The translations under genes and the position numbers were made by a program. 33,034 nt of DNA from Rhizobium chutanense (lineage in GTDB: Bacteria > Pseudomonadota > Alphaproteobacteria > Rhizobiales > Rhizobiaceae), in assembly GCF_002531935.1 (NCBI RefSeq), contig NZ_NWSV01000042.1, positions 1 to 33,034 of the forward strand. The letters run 5' to 3'. The notes beneath the pieces were generated by a model, which was not told the origin of the DNA, made no database searches, and was given only the letters and a program-made list of their open reading frames with translations. The first letter of the stretch is position 1; each line of letters starts with the position of its first letter. Shown here in pieces: positions 18,032-25,623 of this stretch.

Positions 18032-18684
18032 TGGAACAGAGCTTTCCTCTTGCCCAGAGCCTCGCGGCAATGGCGGCGATCTCGATGCTGCCGGTCATTG
18101 CCGTGATCGCAACCTCCTTCACCAAGATTTCAGTCGTCCTGCTGATCGTGCGCAATGCGATCGGCATCCAGCAGACGCCGCCGAATCTCCTGGTCTTTGC
18201 GATTGCCATCGTGCTCTCGGCCTTCGTGATGAACCCGGTGCTGCAAAACAGCTGGCAATTGCTGCTCGCCCATAGCGGCGATTTCGGCACGGTCAGTGGC
18301 ATGGCGGACGGCATGATCAAAGTGGCAGCGCCGCTGAAGGATTTCATGCTGAAATTTTCCGACGCCGAGGTGCGCGACTTTTTCGTGCAGGCGTCGCAGA
18401 AGATCTGGGCAAACGCGCCGGCAACCCCCATTGCCTCCGACGATATCACCGTGCTGACGCCAAGCTTCCTCGTTTCGGAACTGACGCGGGCCTTTGAAAT
18501 CGGATTTCTGATTTATCTGCCCTTCCTGATGATCGACTTCGCCGTCTCCGCCATTCTGGTGGCGCTCGGCATGCAGATGATGTCCCCGACCGTGGTGTCG
18601 ACACCGCTGAAGCTGCTGCTGTTCGTCTCGATCGACGGCTGGCGGCGATTGCTGGAAGGTCTGGTGCTGTCCTATGCGCAGTGA
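18031..18684 (+). CDS. rhcR: RhcR/SctR export-gate membrane protein
   Basis: 217 aa, the standard length for SctR/FliP. Five SctR subunits form the core of the export pore with SctS and SctT. Visible motifs are the N-terminal hydrophobic helix (MAAISMLPVIAVIATSFTKI), the segment PNLLVFAIAIVLSAFVMNPV, and the C-terminal PFLMIDFAVSAILVALGMQM followed by SPTVVSTPLKLLLFV, the most conserved part of the family. About four transmembrane segments are predicted. It overlaps rhcQ by one base and is followed by a 65-base gap before rhcS, the longest spacer in this part of the operon. Confidence 0.96.
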   Translation: MEQSFPLAQSLAAMAAISMLPVIAVIATSFTKISVVLLIVRNAIGIQQTPPNLLVFAIAIVLSAFVMNPVLQNSWQLLLAHSGDFGTVSGMADGMIKVAAPLKDFMLKFSDAEVRDFFVQASQKIWANAPATPIASDDITVLTPSFLVSELTRAFEIGFLIYLPFLMIDFAVSAILVALGMQMMSPTVVSTPLKLLLFVSIDGWRRLLEGLVLSYAQ

Positions 18685-18749
18685 GCATCGCGCCTTGACG
18701 AAAGCCCCGGTTCGAGCGCCTGCCGCGCCCACGCGAAAGGCCTGCCACC

Positions 18750-19019
18750 ATGGGTGAAGACCAGGTCGCAGCTGAAATCGGCATGTCCGTCATGGCGACC
18801 TTCGCCTTGGCCGGCCCCATTCTGGGCCTGGCCGCGCTTCTCGGGCTGATCATCGCCATTTTCCAGGCTGCAACGCAAATCCAGGAACAGACCATCGCGC
18901 AGATCGTCAAGATTTTCGTGATCTCCATCACCCTGCTGCTGTTCGGCCGGGTGCTGGCAACGCCGCTGATCGAACATTCCGTTCATATCCTGAACGACTT
19001 CCCGACCATGGTTCAGTGA
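18750..19019 (+). CDS. rhcS: RhcS/SctS export-gate membrane protein
   Basis: 89 aa, two transmembrane helices (about residues 15-40 and 50-75) separated by the polar loop QAATQIQEQT, as in SctS/FliQ. SctS lines the export gate beside SctR and SctT. AAAGG lies about 10 bases before the ATG. Synteny rhcR-rhcS-rhcT is canonical and leaves little doubt. Confidence 0.95.
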   Translation: MGEDQVAAEIGMSVMATFALAGPILGLAALLGLIIAIFQAATQIQEQTIAQIVKIFVISITLLLFGRVLATPLIEHSVHILNDFPTMVQ

Positions 19020-19029
19020 GGCGGGGCGG

Positions 19030-19839
19030 ATGGGGCCGGATCATCTTCCGCTCGTCGGCATCGAGGTCGCGGCACCGGCCGCAGCCATGCTCGGCGCCGC
19101 CCGCGCGCTCGGGATCCTGCTGATCTTCCCGATCTTCTCGCTGTTCAGCATCGTCGGCATTCTGCGTTTCGGCCTGGCAATCGGCCTTTCGGCGCCCTCC
19201 GTCGCCTTCGCCTATTCGGTGCTGGCTATCGGAGATACGTCCTGGTTCGATCTGGCCGCCCTTTCGATGAAGGAACTTTGCTTCGGGGCGCTCATCGGCA
19301 TGGGGCTCGGCATTCCCTTCTGGGCGGCCCAGGCGGCGGGTGATATGACCGATGTCTATCGCGGGGCCAATGCCGCCAATCTCTTCGACCAGATCAACGC
19401 GCTGGAAACCGCGCCGCTCGGCTCGCTGATGATGTCGATCGCCCTGGTGATTTTCGTCAGCGCCGGCGGCATCATCGATCTGGTCGCGATTTTCTACAAG
19501 TCGTTCGAGTTCTGGCCGCTCTTCAAGCTCATGCCCGCCATGCCCGACGATCCGCTCGACATGATCCTCGGTGTATTCGGCCGGCTGTTCAAAGCGGCCG
19601 GATTGCTTGCCGCCCCGTTCATGATCGTCACCTGCGCGCTCGAATTGTCGCTGGCCTTCGTTGGCCGCTCGTCGAAACAATTCCCGCTGAACGATAGCCT
19701 GCCGGCCATCAAGAACTTCGCGGTCGTGGTCATTCTCGTCATCTACACGGCCTTTATCTCCAGCTATTTCCACGATCTCTGGATCGACGGATTCAACGAG
19801 GTGAAAGCCATGCTGGAGGTGACCCATGGCCAAAAATGA
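19030..19839 (+). CDS. rhcT: RhcT/SctT export-gate membrane protein
   Basis: 269 aa with six or more hydrophobic segments, matching SctT/FliR (about 260-270 aa). SctT completes the export-gate core. Recognisable segments include SMKELCFGALIGMGLGIPFW and the QAAGDMTDVYRGANAANLFD region, typical of the family. A GGGGCGG purine run precedes the ATG. Its 3' end overlaps rhcU by 14 bases, suggesting translational coupling. Confidence 0.95.
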   Translation: MGPDHLPLVGIEVAAPAAAMLGAARALGILLIFPIFSLFSIVGILRFGLAIGLSAPSVAFAYSVLAIGDTSWFDLAALSMKELCFGALIGMGLGIPFWAAQAAGDMTDVYRGANAANLFDQINALETAPLGSLMMSIALVIFVSAGGIIDLVAIFYKSFEFWPLFKLMPAMPDDPLDMILGVFGRLFKAAGLLAAPFMIVTCALELSLAFVGRSSKQFPLNDSLPAIKNFAVVVILVIYTAFISSYFHDLWIDGFNEVKAMLEVTHGQK

Positions 19840-20623
19840 CGATACCGAGGAAAAAACCCTGCCGCCGAGCCGGGTGAAGCTCGATCGGCTCCGCCGCGAG
19901 GGCCAGGTTCCCCGCTCGAAGGAAATCCCGGTTGCGATCTCCGTCCTTGCCATCGCCGTCTACGTCACCTGGGGCTTGCCTGATATCCTCGAGGATTTCA
20001 CCCGCAGTTTCGATGCCGGCCTTCAGTCCGCCGCGCGAGCCGACGTCTCCGACGCCGTCACTGTCGGCTTGAGCGAAACCGGCGTGGCGCTGCTCGATCT
20101 CATCTGGCTGCCGCTTGCCATGGGTCTTGCCGCGACCATCCTGGTGTCGATCCTCGACGGGCAGGGGTTTCCCGTATCGTTCAAACATATGAGCTTCGAT
20201 TTCACCCGGCTCAATCCGTTCGAGGGCATCAAGAGGCTTTTTTCGCTCGCGAGCATCGCCGAGTTCGTCAAGGGGCTCGTCAAGTTTGTCCTGCTCGCAA
20301 CCGCCGGCGGCGGTGCGATCCTCTATTTCCTCAACAGCATCTTCTGGTCGCCTCTTTGCGGAGAAGCATGCACGCTCTCCACGACAGCCCATCTCCTCGG
20401 CTCGATCCTCGTCATTGCCGCCGGCATCATGGTGGCGGCGGCGTTTTTCGATATCCGCATTTCGCGCGCGTTGTTCAGGCACGAACACCGCATGACCAAG
20501 ACCGAGGCGCGGCGCGAATACAAGGATACCCAGGGCGACCCGAAGCTGAAATCGGCGCGCCGGCAAATCGGCGCGGAAATGCGCAGCAGCCCGCCGCGCA
20601 GGCAAGGATCAGGCCGGCAATGA
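19826..20623 (+). CDS. rhcU: RhcU/SctU export switch protein, lacking the autocleavage domain
   Basis: SctU/FlhB proteins have four membrane helices and a cytosolic C-terminal domain that self-cleaves at NPTH to switch substrate class. This 265-aa product keeps the N-terminal basic region, the membrane part and the linker helix (KTEARREYKDTQGDPKLKSA). It ends soon after IGAEM in an unrelated tail (RSSPPRRQGSGRQ). Family members are about 340-360 aa, with NPTH roughly 15-20 residues beyond this point. The next frames after 20582 do not encode NPTH or the rest of the domain, so this is not a single frameshift. The missing end coincides with the junction to the convergent hrpW-like gene, suggesting a deletion. 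Confidence 0.9.
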   Translation: MAKNDDTEEKTLPPSRVKLDRLRREGQVPRSKEIPVAISVLAIAVYVTWGLPDILEDFTRSFDAGLQSAARADVSDAVTVGLSETGVALLDLIWLPLAMGLAATILVSILDGQGFPVSFKHMSFDFTRLNPFEGIKRLFSLASIAEFVKGLVKFVLLATAGGGAILYFLNSIFWSPLCGEACTLSTTAHLLGSILVIAAGIMVAAAFFDIRISRALFRHEHRMTKTEARREYKDTQGDPKLKSARRQIGAEMRSSPPRRQGSGRQ

Positions 20624-20624
20624 A

Positions 20625-20649
20625 AAGCGGGAGCCTAAGCCGCCCGCTT
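20625..20649 (+). terminator. hairpin just after rhcU
   Basis: AAGCGGG (20625-20631) and CCCGCTT (20643-20649) form a 7-bp stem with an 11-base loop beginning right at the rhcU stop. The downstream sequence is only moderately T-rich. Confidence 0.4.
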
Positions 20650-20674
20650 GATCTTCGCTTTGCGGTTCCGGTGG

Positions 20675-20695
20675 TCGGGCGTCTCAGACGCCCGA
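20675..20695. terminator. palindromic hairpin between convergent rhcU and hrpW-like genes
   Basis: TCGGGCGTCT and AGACGCCCGA are perfect 10-bp arms around a single C. The palindrome includes the stop codon of the minus-strand pectate lyase gene (20684-20686). Its symmetry makes it a possible bidirectional terminator for the convergent operons, though no T tract follows on either strand. Confidence 0.5.
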
Positions 20696-21598
20696 TTGGT
20701 TGTCACCTACACGCGTCCAGTTCTTCACATCGTCCAGCGTGATATCGGAGAGGAACGTCACGCTGGCAAGTGAGCTGTCGGTGCGGAAGACGTTGCTGCC
20801 GTGGGAGAACGCCCCGCCATCGATGGTGACGTCGGCGTCGATCTGCTTGCCGCCGTTGGTGCGCACGAGCGTGGTAAAGCCGTCAGCGACGAAATCCTTC
20901 AGATAGAACCTCGTGTCGGCATTGATCTGGAAGATCTTGTCGGTCGCGCCCTTGGCGGAGCCACCGATAATAGTGATGTCGCCGGCGCTTTTTACCGTCA
21001 GCGCATCCTCGCCGACATTCTGCCAATTGACGTTTTCGAGCGTCGCGCCGTCATAGACGTGGATTCCGTCGGCGCCATTCTCGCCGAGATCGACATTCTT
21101 GAGCGTCGCGCCGTTCTTGAGAATGAACAGCGGCGATTGGGTTTCGGACTGGCCGCCATCGCCGAGCTTGGACGAGGCCGTATAGGTCGCGCCCTTGCCG
21201 TCGAACACGCCGCCATCCACGACGATCGGCTCGTTGACGACGATGACGCTGCCCTCTTTCGAGAGGTCGGGTTTTTCCGTCGTGGTCTGCAAAGTCGTGG
21301 CCTGTTTCTCGTCGGATGGATCCACCTTCTTGGAGTCGGATTGCCAGTTGATGTGCTTGCGCAGCAGATCCTTGGGGTCGGAATCCATGCCGTTTTCCGA
21401 CGTTTCCCGCGAATTCGGCACATAGGAGGTCAGTGTCGGCGGGTTGCCGGAGAAATCTTCGAAGGGCGAGACCTTGCGGGTTCGGATGGTGGTGAAATCC
21501 GTGTCGGCCCTATTGCTGCCGCCAAGGCAATCGGACTCAAGGTCGAAACGGGAGGTTCTGTCGAAGTCTATGGGCCTTTGTCCATCTACGCCACACAT
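20684..21598 (-). CDS. hrpW: HrpW-like secreted protein with pectate lyase (PL3-type) domain
   Basis: Residues from about 115 to the end form a right-handed beta-helix pectate lyase domain of the HrpW/PL3 class. Seen in order are PIVVDGGVFDGKGATY, LFILKNGATLKNVDLGENGA, DGIHVYDGATLENVNWQNV, GEDALTVKSAGDITIIGGSA and a terminal NWTRVGDNQSG. There is no Sec signal; the polar N-terminal 110 residues would carry the T3SS signal. HrpW proteins are harpin-like helpers acting on plant cell-wall pectin. I prefer ATG 21598 (GGGGA about 8 bases upstream) to ATG 21607. The gene starts 33 bases after rhcV ends on the same strand, so it is probably the last gene of the rhcV operon. Enzymatic activity is not proven by sequence; some HrpW proteins bind pectate without cleaving it. 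Confidence 0.85.
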   Translation of the reverse strand: MCGVDGQRPIDFDRTSRFDLESDCLGGSNRADTDFTTIRTRKVSPFEDFSGNPPTLTSYVPNSRETSENGMDSDPKDLLRKHINWQSDSKKVDPSDEKQATTLQTTTEKPDLSKEGSVIVVNEPIVVDGGVFDGKGATYTASSKLGDGGQSETQSPLFILKNGATLKNVDLGENGADGIHVYDGATLENVNWQNVGEDALTVKSAGDITIIGGSAKGATDKIFQINADTRFYLKDFVADGFTTLVRTNGGKQIDADVTIDGGAFSHGSNVFRTDSSLASVTFLSDITLDDVKNWTRVGDNQSGV

Positions 21599-21640
21599 TG
21601 CATTCATCCCCAGTTGGTCTCGTCTACTTCACTTGCTCTA

Positions 21641-23572
21641 TCAGCCCGGCCTTTGTTTGGAGCCGGCAGCGTTCCGGATTTGCCCGATCTCTCCGATGGT
21701 TTCGATCGTTATATCCCTGTCGATCTCCTCCGCCGCCAGCACCGGAATGCGGCAGTTGTGGTGGATCATCAGCGTCTGGGTGAGCAGGCGCCACTCGCCC
21801 GGCACGATGATGATGGGATCGTATCCCCGCTCGTTGGCGTCCTCGAGAGCCTGCCTGGCTTTCTCGGCCAGCAGGCGCAGCCTTTCGGCTATCTCGATCT
21901 TCTCGGTCGCTCCAGCGGCGTCATAGGAGCGGATGAAGTGGTCCCATTCGGCGGGAAGCACCAGCGCCGGCAGCAATCCGCGCCGGTCGAGAAGCCCGAA
22001 GGCGATCTGCTTGACCAGCGCGGCGCGCGCCATTTCGGCCAGGGCATCCGGCGCGTGATCGGTGCCGGCGTGCAGCATCACTTCCAGCAGTCCGCGCGGC
22101 TGGGAAAGCGTCACGCCGGAATCCAGCAGGCGTCTGACGACCGCGACCGTCAGCATCAGCGGCACCTGGGTGGCGACGTCGATCGCCAGTTTGCCGAGAC
22201 GCGGTTCGAGGCTGCCCAGCCATTGTGCCGCGTCGTCGACGCTGAACAGGGCGCCGATATGGCGGCGGACGATGCGCACGATGCCGTCGGCAATCTGTTC
22301 GGCCGTCCGTTCGGGACCGCAGCTGACGAGACCGGCGGGCACGTTTTCGACCTGAAGGTGGATCAGATCCTCGGCCATGCGGGGATCGGCGTTGAACGTC
22401 GGCACCGTCACGGAGACGCCGACGGCGCGCGCCGCCATGCGGATCCGCCCGTCCAGCATTTCGCCGAGTCGCATCGCCTCAAGCCGCGCCAGCGTTTCCA
22501 CCGCGACGGTGGCGATGACGGGATCGCCATATTTCGTCCTGTCGAGCGGATAGGAATTGGCGCTTTCCACGGCATTCGCCGATGCGGCCGCGGCTGGGCC
22601 GGCGCGCCGGCGATGCACCATGAAGGCAAGGCCCGCCAGACACAGGCCGATCGCGCCGAGCACGCCTGTGGGAAATCCCGGCACGAAGCCCGCGCAGATC
22701 GTCAGCGCCGCCGCAATCGCCAATGCACGGGGCTCCCGGAAGAGTTCGCGGCCGATATCGCTGCCGAGACTGCCGTTGCCGTCATCGGACACGCGGGTCA
22801 CGACGATACCGGCCGAGACTGCCATCAGAATGGACGGAATCTGCGACACCAGACCGTCGCCGATCGACAGCAGCGTATAGAGATGGGCGGCCTCGGCGAA
22901 GCTCAGGCCCTTCTGGAAGATACCGATCGCCAGGCCGCCGATGAGATTGACGGCGACGATCACCAATCCTGCGACCGCATCGCCCTTGACGAAGCGCATG
23001 GCGCCGTCCATCGCGCCGAAGAACTGGCTCTCCTGTTCGAGACGCGACCGGCGCTTCTGCGCGGCTTCCGTGCTGATATGGCCGTTGCGCAGGTCGCTGT
23101 CGATGGCGAGCTGCTTGCCCGGCATGGCGTCGAGCGTGAAACGGGCGCCGACCTCGGCGATGCGCTCGGCGCCCTTCGTCACCACGATGAACTGCACCAG
23201 CGCCACGATCAGGAAAATGATCAGCCCGACGACGACATTTCCCGCAACGACGAAATCGCCGAAGGCCATGATGATCTCGCCGGCATCGGCGTCCGCCAGC
23301 ACGAGCCGGGTCGAGGAAATCGTCAAGGCCAGGCGGAACAGCGTGCCGATCAGAATGACCGCGGGAAAGGTCGAGATTTCAAGCACGCTCTTCAGATAGG
23401 TCGTGGTGATCAGCACCACGAAAGCGAAGGAGAGATTGAAAGCGATCAGCACGTCCAGAACGATTGTCGGAAGCGGCAGCACCAGCATCGTCACGACGGA
23501 GGCGAAAAAAACCGCAAGCAGCATATCGGTGCGCTGCGCAAGCATGGCGAAGGCGGATGACCTTACCTTCAT
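21641..23572 (-). CDS. rhcV: RhcV/SctV export-gate protein
   Basis: 643 aa. SctV/FlhA is the nonameric gate that receives chaperone-substrate complexes. The N-terminal half contains seven to eight membrane helices. Diagnostic segments are PLPTIVLDVLIAFNLSFAFV, the FHIPEP-equivalent STFPAVILIGTLFRLALTIS, and the loop LDAMPGKQLAIDSDLRNGHI. The C-terminal cytosolic domain runs from about residue 320 and ends somewhat short of the roughly 690 aa of many homologues. GGAAG precedes the ATG. It follows the sctD-like gene by 23 bases and is followed by the hrpW-like gene, so all share a transcript. The start and all key motifs look intact. Confidence 0.95.
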   Translation of the reverse strand: MKVRSSAFAMLAQRTDMLLAVFFASVVTMLVLPLPTIVLDVLIAFNLSFAFVVLITTTYLKSVLEISTFPAVILIGTLFRLALTISSTRLVLADADAGEIIMAFGDFVVAGNVVVGLIIFLIVALVQFIVVTKGAERIAEVGARFTLDAMPGKQLAIDSDLRNGHISTEAAQKRRSRLEQESQFFGAMDGAMRFVKGDAVAGLVIVAVNLIGGLAIGIFQKGLSFAEAAHLYTLLSIGDGLVSQIPSILMAVSAGIVVTRVSDDGNGSLGSDIGRELFREPRALAIAAALTICAGFVPGFPTGVLGAIGLCLAGLAFMVHRRRAGPAAAASANAVESANSYPLDRTKYGDPVIATVAVETLARLEAMRLGEMLDGRIRMAARAVGVSVTVPTFNADPRMAEDLIHLQVENVPAGLVSCGPERTAEQIADGIVRIVRRHIGALFSVDDAAQWLGSLEPRLGKLAIDVATQVPLMLTVAVVRRLLDSGVTLSQPRGLLEVMLHAGTDHAPDALAEMARAALVKQIAFGLLDRRGLLPALVLPAEWDHFIRSYDAAGATEKIEIAERLRLLAEKARQALEDANERGYDPIIIVPGEWRLLTQTLMIHHNCRIPVLAAEEIDRDITIETIGEIGQIRNAAGSKQRPG

Positions 23573-23595
23573 GATCCGGCTTCCGACGCCATCGC

Positions 23596-24564
23596 CTATT
23601 CTTGTTCGCTGCTGGAAATTTCGGCGAGCTTCGGCTCGGCATTGCCGGCAGAGGCGAAATTGACCGTATCGTCCTCACTGTCACGGGAAACGATCATCTG
23701 GTCTTTGCCGATCTCCTTGATGCGCCAGCCGCTCGAAACGACATCGCCTTCCTCGTAGCGGCGGCCGTCGGAGCCGATGATGAACCTGACGGGCGTATAG
23801 CCGGCGGCGGCAACGAAGCCGTCGAGACCGGAAGAGAGGGCGGTGAGATCGACGATGGAAACGGAACCGCGCCGGCTCATCGAGGCGATGATGCTGCGCA
23901 GCTTGGTCTTGTCGGGCAGGCCGAGAGGCCGCGATCCTTCGCCGATGCGAATTTCGTCGGCGGTGGCGACGATGCTCAGATCTTGGGGAAGCTGCGCCAT
24001 ACGAATGGCCTGGCGGATTTCGGCCGCGATCGCCGCCGCCGCCGGCGCCGGTTCGGGTGCGGCGGAAACCCTGACGAGCGGGGCTTCGTGAGCCGGCGCA
24101 TCGCTGTTGTAAAGGCCGGCCAGCAAAAGCAACGCCGCCAGCCCGAGAAGGCCGGCAGCCGCAATCCGGCGCGGCGCGAACCGCACGCGCCCGGCGCCGA
24201 GACCTTCGAGCTCACAGATCGTGCCGTCGAAGGAGATGGTCTGTCTCTTCGTAAGGGTCATTGTCCGATCGCGCGGGATGGAACGACCGTCGATCACGAC
24301 GTCATCCCGCAACGCGGTCAACGACACCGTGTCGGAGCCGCGGGAGCGCTGCAGACTGATGGCAAAGGCGGGTTCCGGTTTGGCGCCTAGGACGATCAGG
24401 TCACAATCGGCGCTGCCGCCGACCACCTGCCGCTCTGTCGTCAGCGGCAGATTGGAGCTGCGCCCGGCGCGCGTGATGCGCAAGACCGGTCCGCCGCTGC
24501 CTGACGCAGCGTTGCCGGCGTTACCTCTGAATGTCGGCGAAGAGGAATCTAGATCCATAACCAT
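23596..24564 (-). CDS. SctD-like T3SS inner-membrane ring protein
   Basis: 322 aa with the SctD plan. An N-terminal cytosolic FHA-like beta domain (residues about 27-125; VVGGSADCDLIVLG, LRDDVVIDGRSI) is followed by one transmembrane helix at about 135-152 (AAAGLLGLAALLLLAGLY). A periplasmic part then has ring-building modules (AAEIRQAIRMAQLPQDLSIV; GYTPVRFIIGSDGRRYEEGD). SctD makes the outer of the two inner-membrane rings around RhcJ. It matches the position of y4yQ-type genes immediately upstream of rhcV in other rhizobia. Two ATGs (24564 and 24558) are possible starts, with only a weak purine signal upstream. Confidence 0.82.
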   Translation of the reverse strand: MVMDLDSSSPTFRGNAGNAASGSGGPVLRITRAGRSSNLPLTTERQVVGGSADCDLIVLGAKPEPAFAISLQRSRGSDTVSLTALRDDVVIDGRSIPRDRTMTLTKRQTISFDGTICELEGLGAGRVRFAPRRIAAAGLLGLAALLLLAGLYNSDAPAHEAPLVRVSAAPEPAPAAAAIAAEIRQAIRMAQLPQDLSIVATADEIRIGEGSRPLGLPDKTKLRSIIASMSRRGSVSIVDLTALSSGLDGFVAAAGYTPVRFIIGSDGRRYEEGDVVSSGWRIKEIGKDQMIVSRDSEDDTVNFASAGNAEPKLAEISSSEQE

Positions 24565-24617
24565 CTTGTTCCCGAACCGTCCGTCGAGCGGCTTTTATTG
24601 TCTTCGAAAGCGGGGAA

Positions 24618-24641
24618 GCGAGACGGGCGAACCCGTCTCGC
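24618..24641 (-). terminator. UUCG-tetraloop hairpin between pilin candidate and sctD-like gene
   Basis: On the minus strand GCGAGACGGG-TTCG-CCCGTCTCGC is a perfect 10-bp stem closed by a UUCG loop, 12 bases after the stop of the 52-aa gene and 54 bases before the sctD-like gene. No T tract follows, so it more likely acts as a partial terminator or RNA 3'-end protector, setting a high ratio of the small protein over the downstream genes. Confidence 0.6.
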
Positions 24642-24652
24642 CATTGTTTCAA

Positions 24653-24811
24653 TCAGCCTGGGCCGATCTTCTTGATGGCGTTTGCGACGCCGTTGATCTT
24701 GGTGATTTCGGTTGCAACCTTCAGGCTCTGCTCGGTCGCTTCGTTCTGGGCCGACTTGAAGGCGGAAATCGCCGAGCCGATGCCCGCATCAAGTGTCGAA
24801 GTACTAGCCAT
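24653..24811 (-). CDS. 52-aa candidate T3SS needle/pilus subunit
   Basis: The sequence starts MASTSTLDAGIGSAISAFKS and ends INGVANAIKKIGPG. It is short, lacks Cys, Trp and Tyr, and is rich in Ala, Ser and Thr. It can form an almost continuous amphipathic helix, the profile of T3SS needle and Hrp-pilus subunits such as rhizobial NopA. A strong AGGAG sits 8 bases before the ATG. It is the first gene of the sctD-rhcV-hrpW operon and is separated from the rest by a very stable hairpin, typical of a subunit needed in large excess. The family assignment is inference from size, composition and context; I cannot align it with a named protein. Confidence 0.65.
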   Translation of the reverse strand: MASTSTLDAGIGSAISAFKSAQNEATEQSLKVATEITKINGVANAIKKIGPG

Positions 24812-24829
24812 GTCTTGAACTCCTTGCAT

Positions 24830-25065
24830 GGTTTTGGCGGCCAGAGCCTTGCAGAATTCAAGATCGAATTCAATAGCTTATGTTAAAAAGTTATTAATTC
24901 GCGATATGTACAACAAATGCGCGAAATGGATATCCGTCCTGTTCCCAGAGGACCGATGATCTGCAACAGTAGATCGGATAATTATTAATAGACTGGATTC
25001 CGTACTCACTGCCTGCCTTCGTTCATTAGTTGTCGGGCGATATCCGGATCGTGAGGTAAACTCAG
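24830..25065. promoter_or_regulatory. divergent control region between the pilin candidate and rhcC1
   Basis: AT-rich region between divergent genes. It contains a tandem repeat GAATTCAA-GATC-GAATTCAA (24854-24873), 43 bases upstream of the pilin start. It also contains two copies of TTATTAAT (24891-24898 and 24982-24989), 91 bases apart. These are candidate regulator sites for coordinated expression of both units. No tts box was seen and no promoter can be named with confidence. Confidence 0.4.
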
Positions 25066-25614
25066 ATGTTTGCGCGTTTTGTTTACATGGCCGCTATCGG
25101 ACTGCTGGCCTCCTTTCCTCCATCGGCCGGCGCCAGCGAGCGGGAGGTGCGCCTGGATGTCGTCTCCCTGCCGCTTGGCGAAGTTGTCCAGACGCTGTCC
25201 TTCATGTCCGGCATCCCGGTCACGACAGTCGGGACGCTGAGCGGCAAGGTCGAGCACTGGTCCGTCCGGGAAAGCGGAGCCAAGGCCTTCGTCAAGCTTG
25301 GCGATGCCAGCAATCTCTTCGTCGCCTATGACGGCAGCCGCATCATCATCGCGCCGAAGCAGGAGGTCTCCACCGTCGTCCTCGATCGCGGCGGCCGCAG
25401 CTGGAAGACCGAGCAAAACGCCATTCGCGCGCTGTTCCCGCTGCTGCCGGACGATGCGCTGCGTGAAGATCCCGCCAGCGGATTGGTGCTGGTGCGCGGG
25501 CCCGCGGTCTTCACCAAGGCCGTCGAAGACGTGCTGAGCCGGCCGCAAGCCGACAGCATCAAGGTCATCAAGGGCGGCCAGTTGGAAGTCCTGACGACGA
25601 ACAACGGTGCCTGA
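25066..25614 (+). CDS. rhcC1: RhcC1/NolW-like N-terminal secretin subunit
   Basis: 182 aa. In rhizobia the SctC secretin is split; RhcC1 carries the periplasmic N-terminal domains and RhcC2 the outer-membrane pore. A Sec signal peptide ends near residue 24 (PPSAGAS). An N0 domain follows (VRLDVVSLPLGEVVQTLSFM, residues about 28-100), then an N1-type module (TVVLDRGGRSWKTEQNAIRA through DVLSRPQADSIKVI). No secretin beta-barrel segment is present. The gene starts the rightward unit divergent from the pilin candidate and precedes the sctO-like gene by 9 bases. The protein is shorter than the roughly 230 aa I recall for NolW. Confidence 0.82.
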   Translation: MFARFVYMAAIGLLASFPPSAGASEREVRLDVVSLPLGEVVQTLSFMSGIPVTTVGTLSGKVEHWSVRESGAKAFVKLGDASNLFVAYDGSRIIIAPKQEVSTVVLDRGGRSWKTEQNAIRALFPLLPDDALREDPASGLVLVRGPAVFTKAVEDVLSRPQADSIKVIKGGQLEVLTTNNGA

Positions 25615-25623
25615 GCGGCTGAT

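Noticed and set aside
20801..23560. 919-aa plus-strand open frame opposite hrpW and rhcV
   Set aside because: Composition is antisense-shadow-like (rich in His, Arg, Asp and Gln) and it mirrors intact minus-strand genes.
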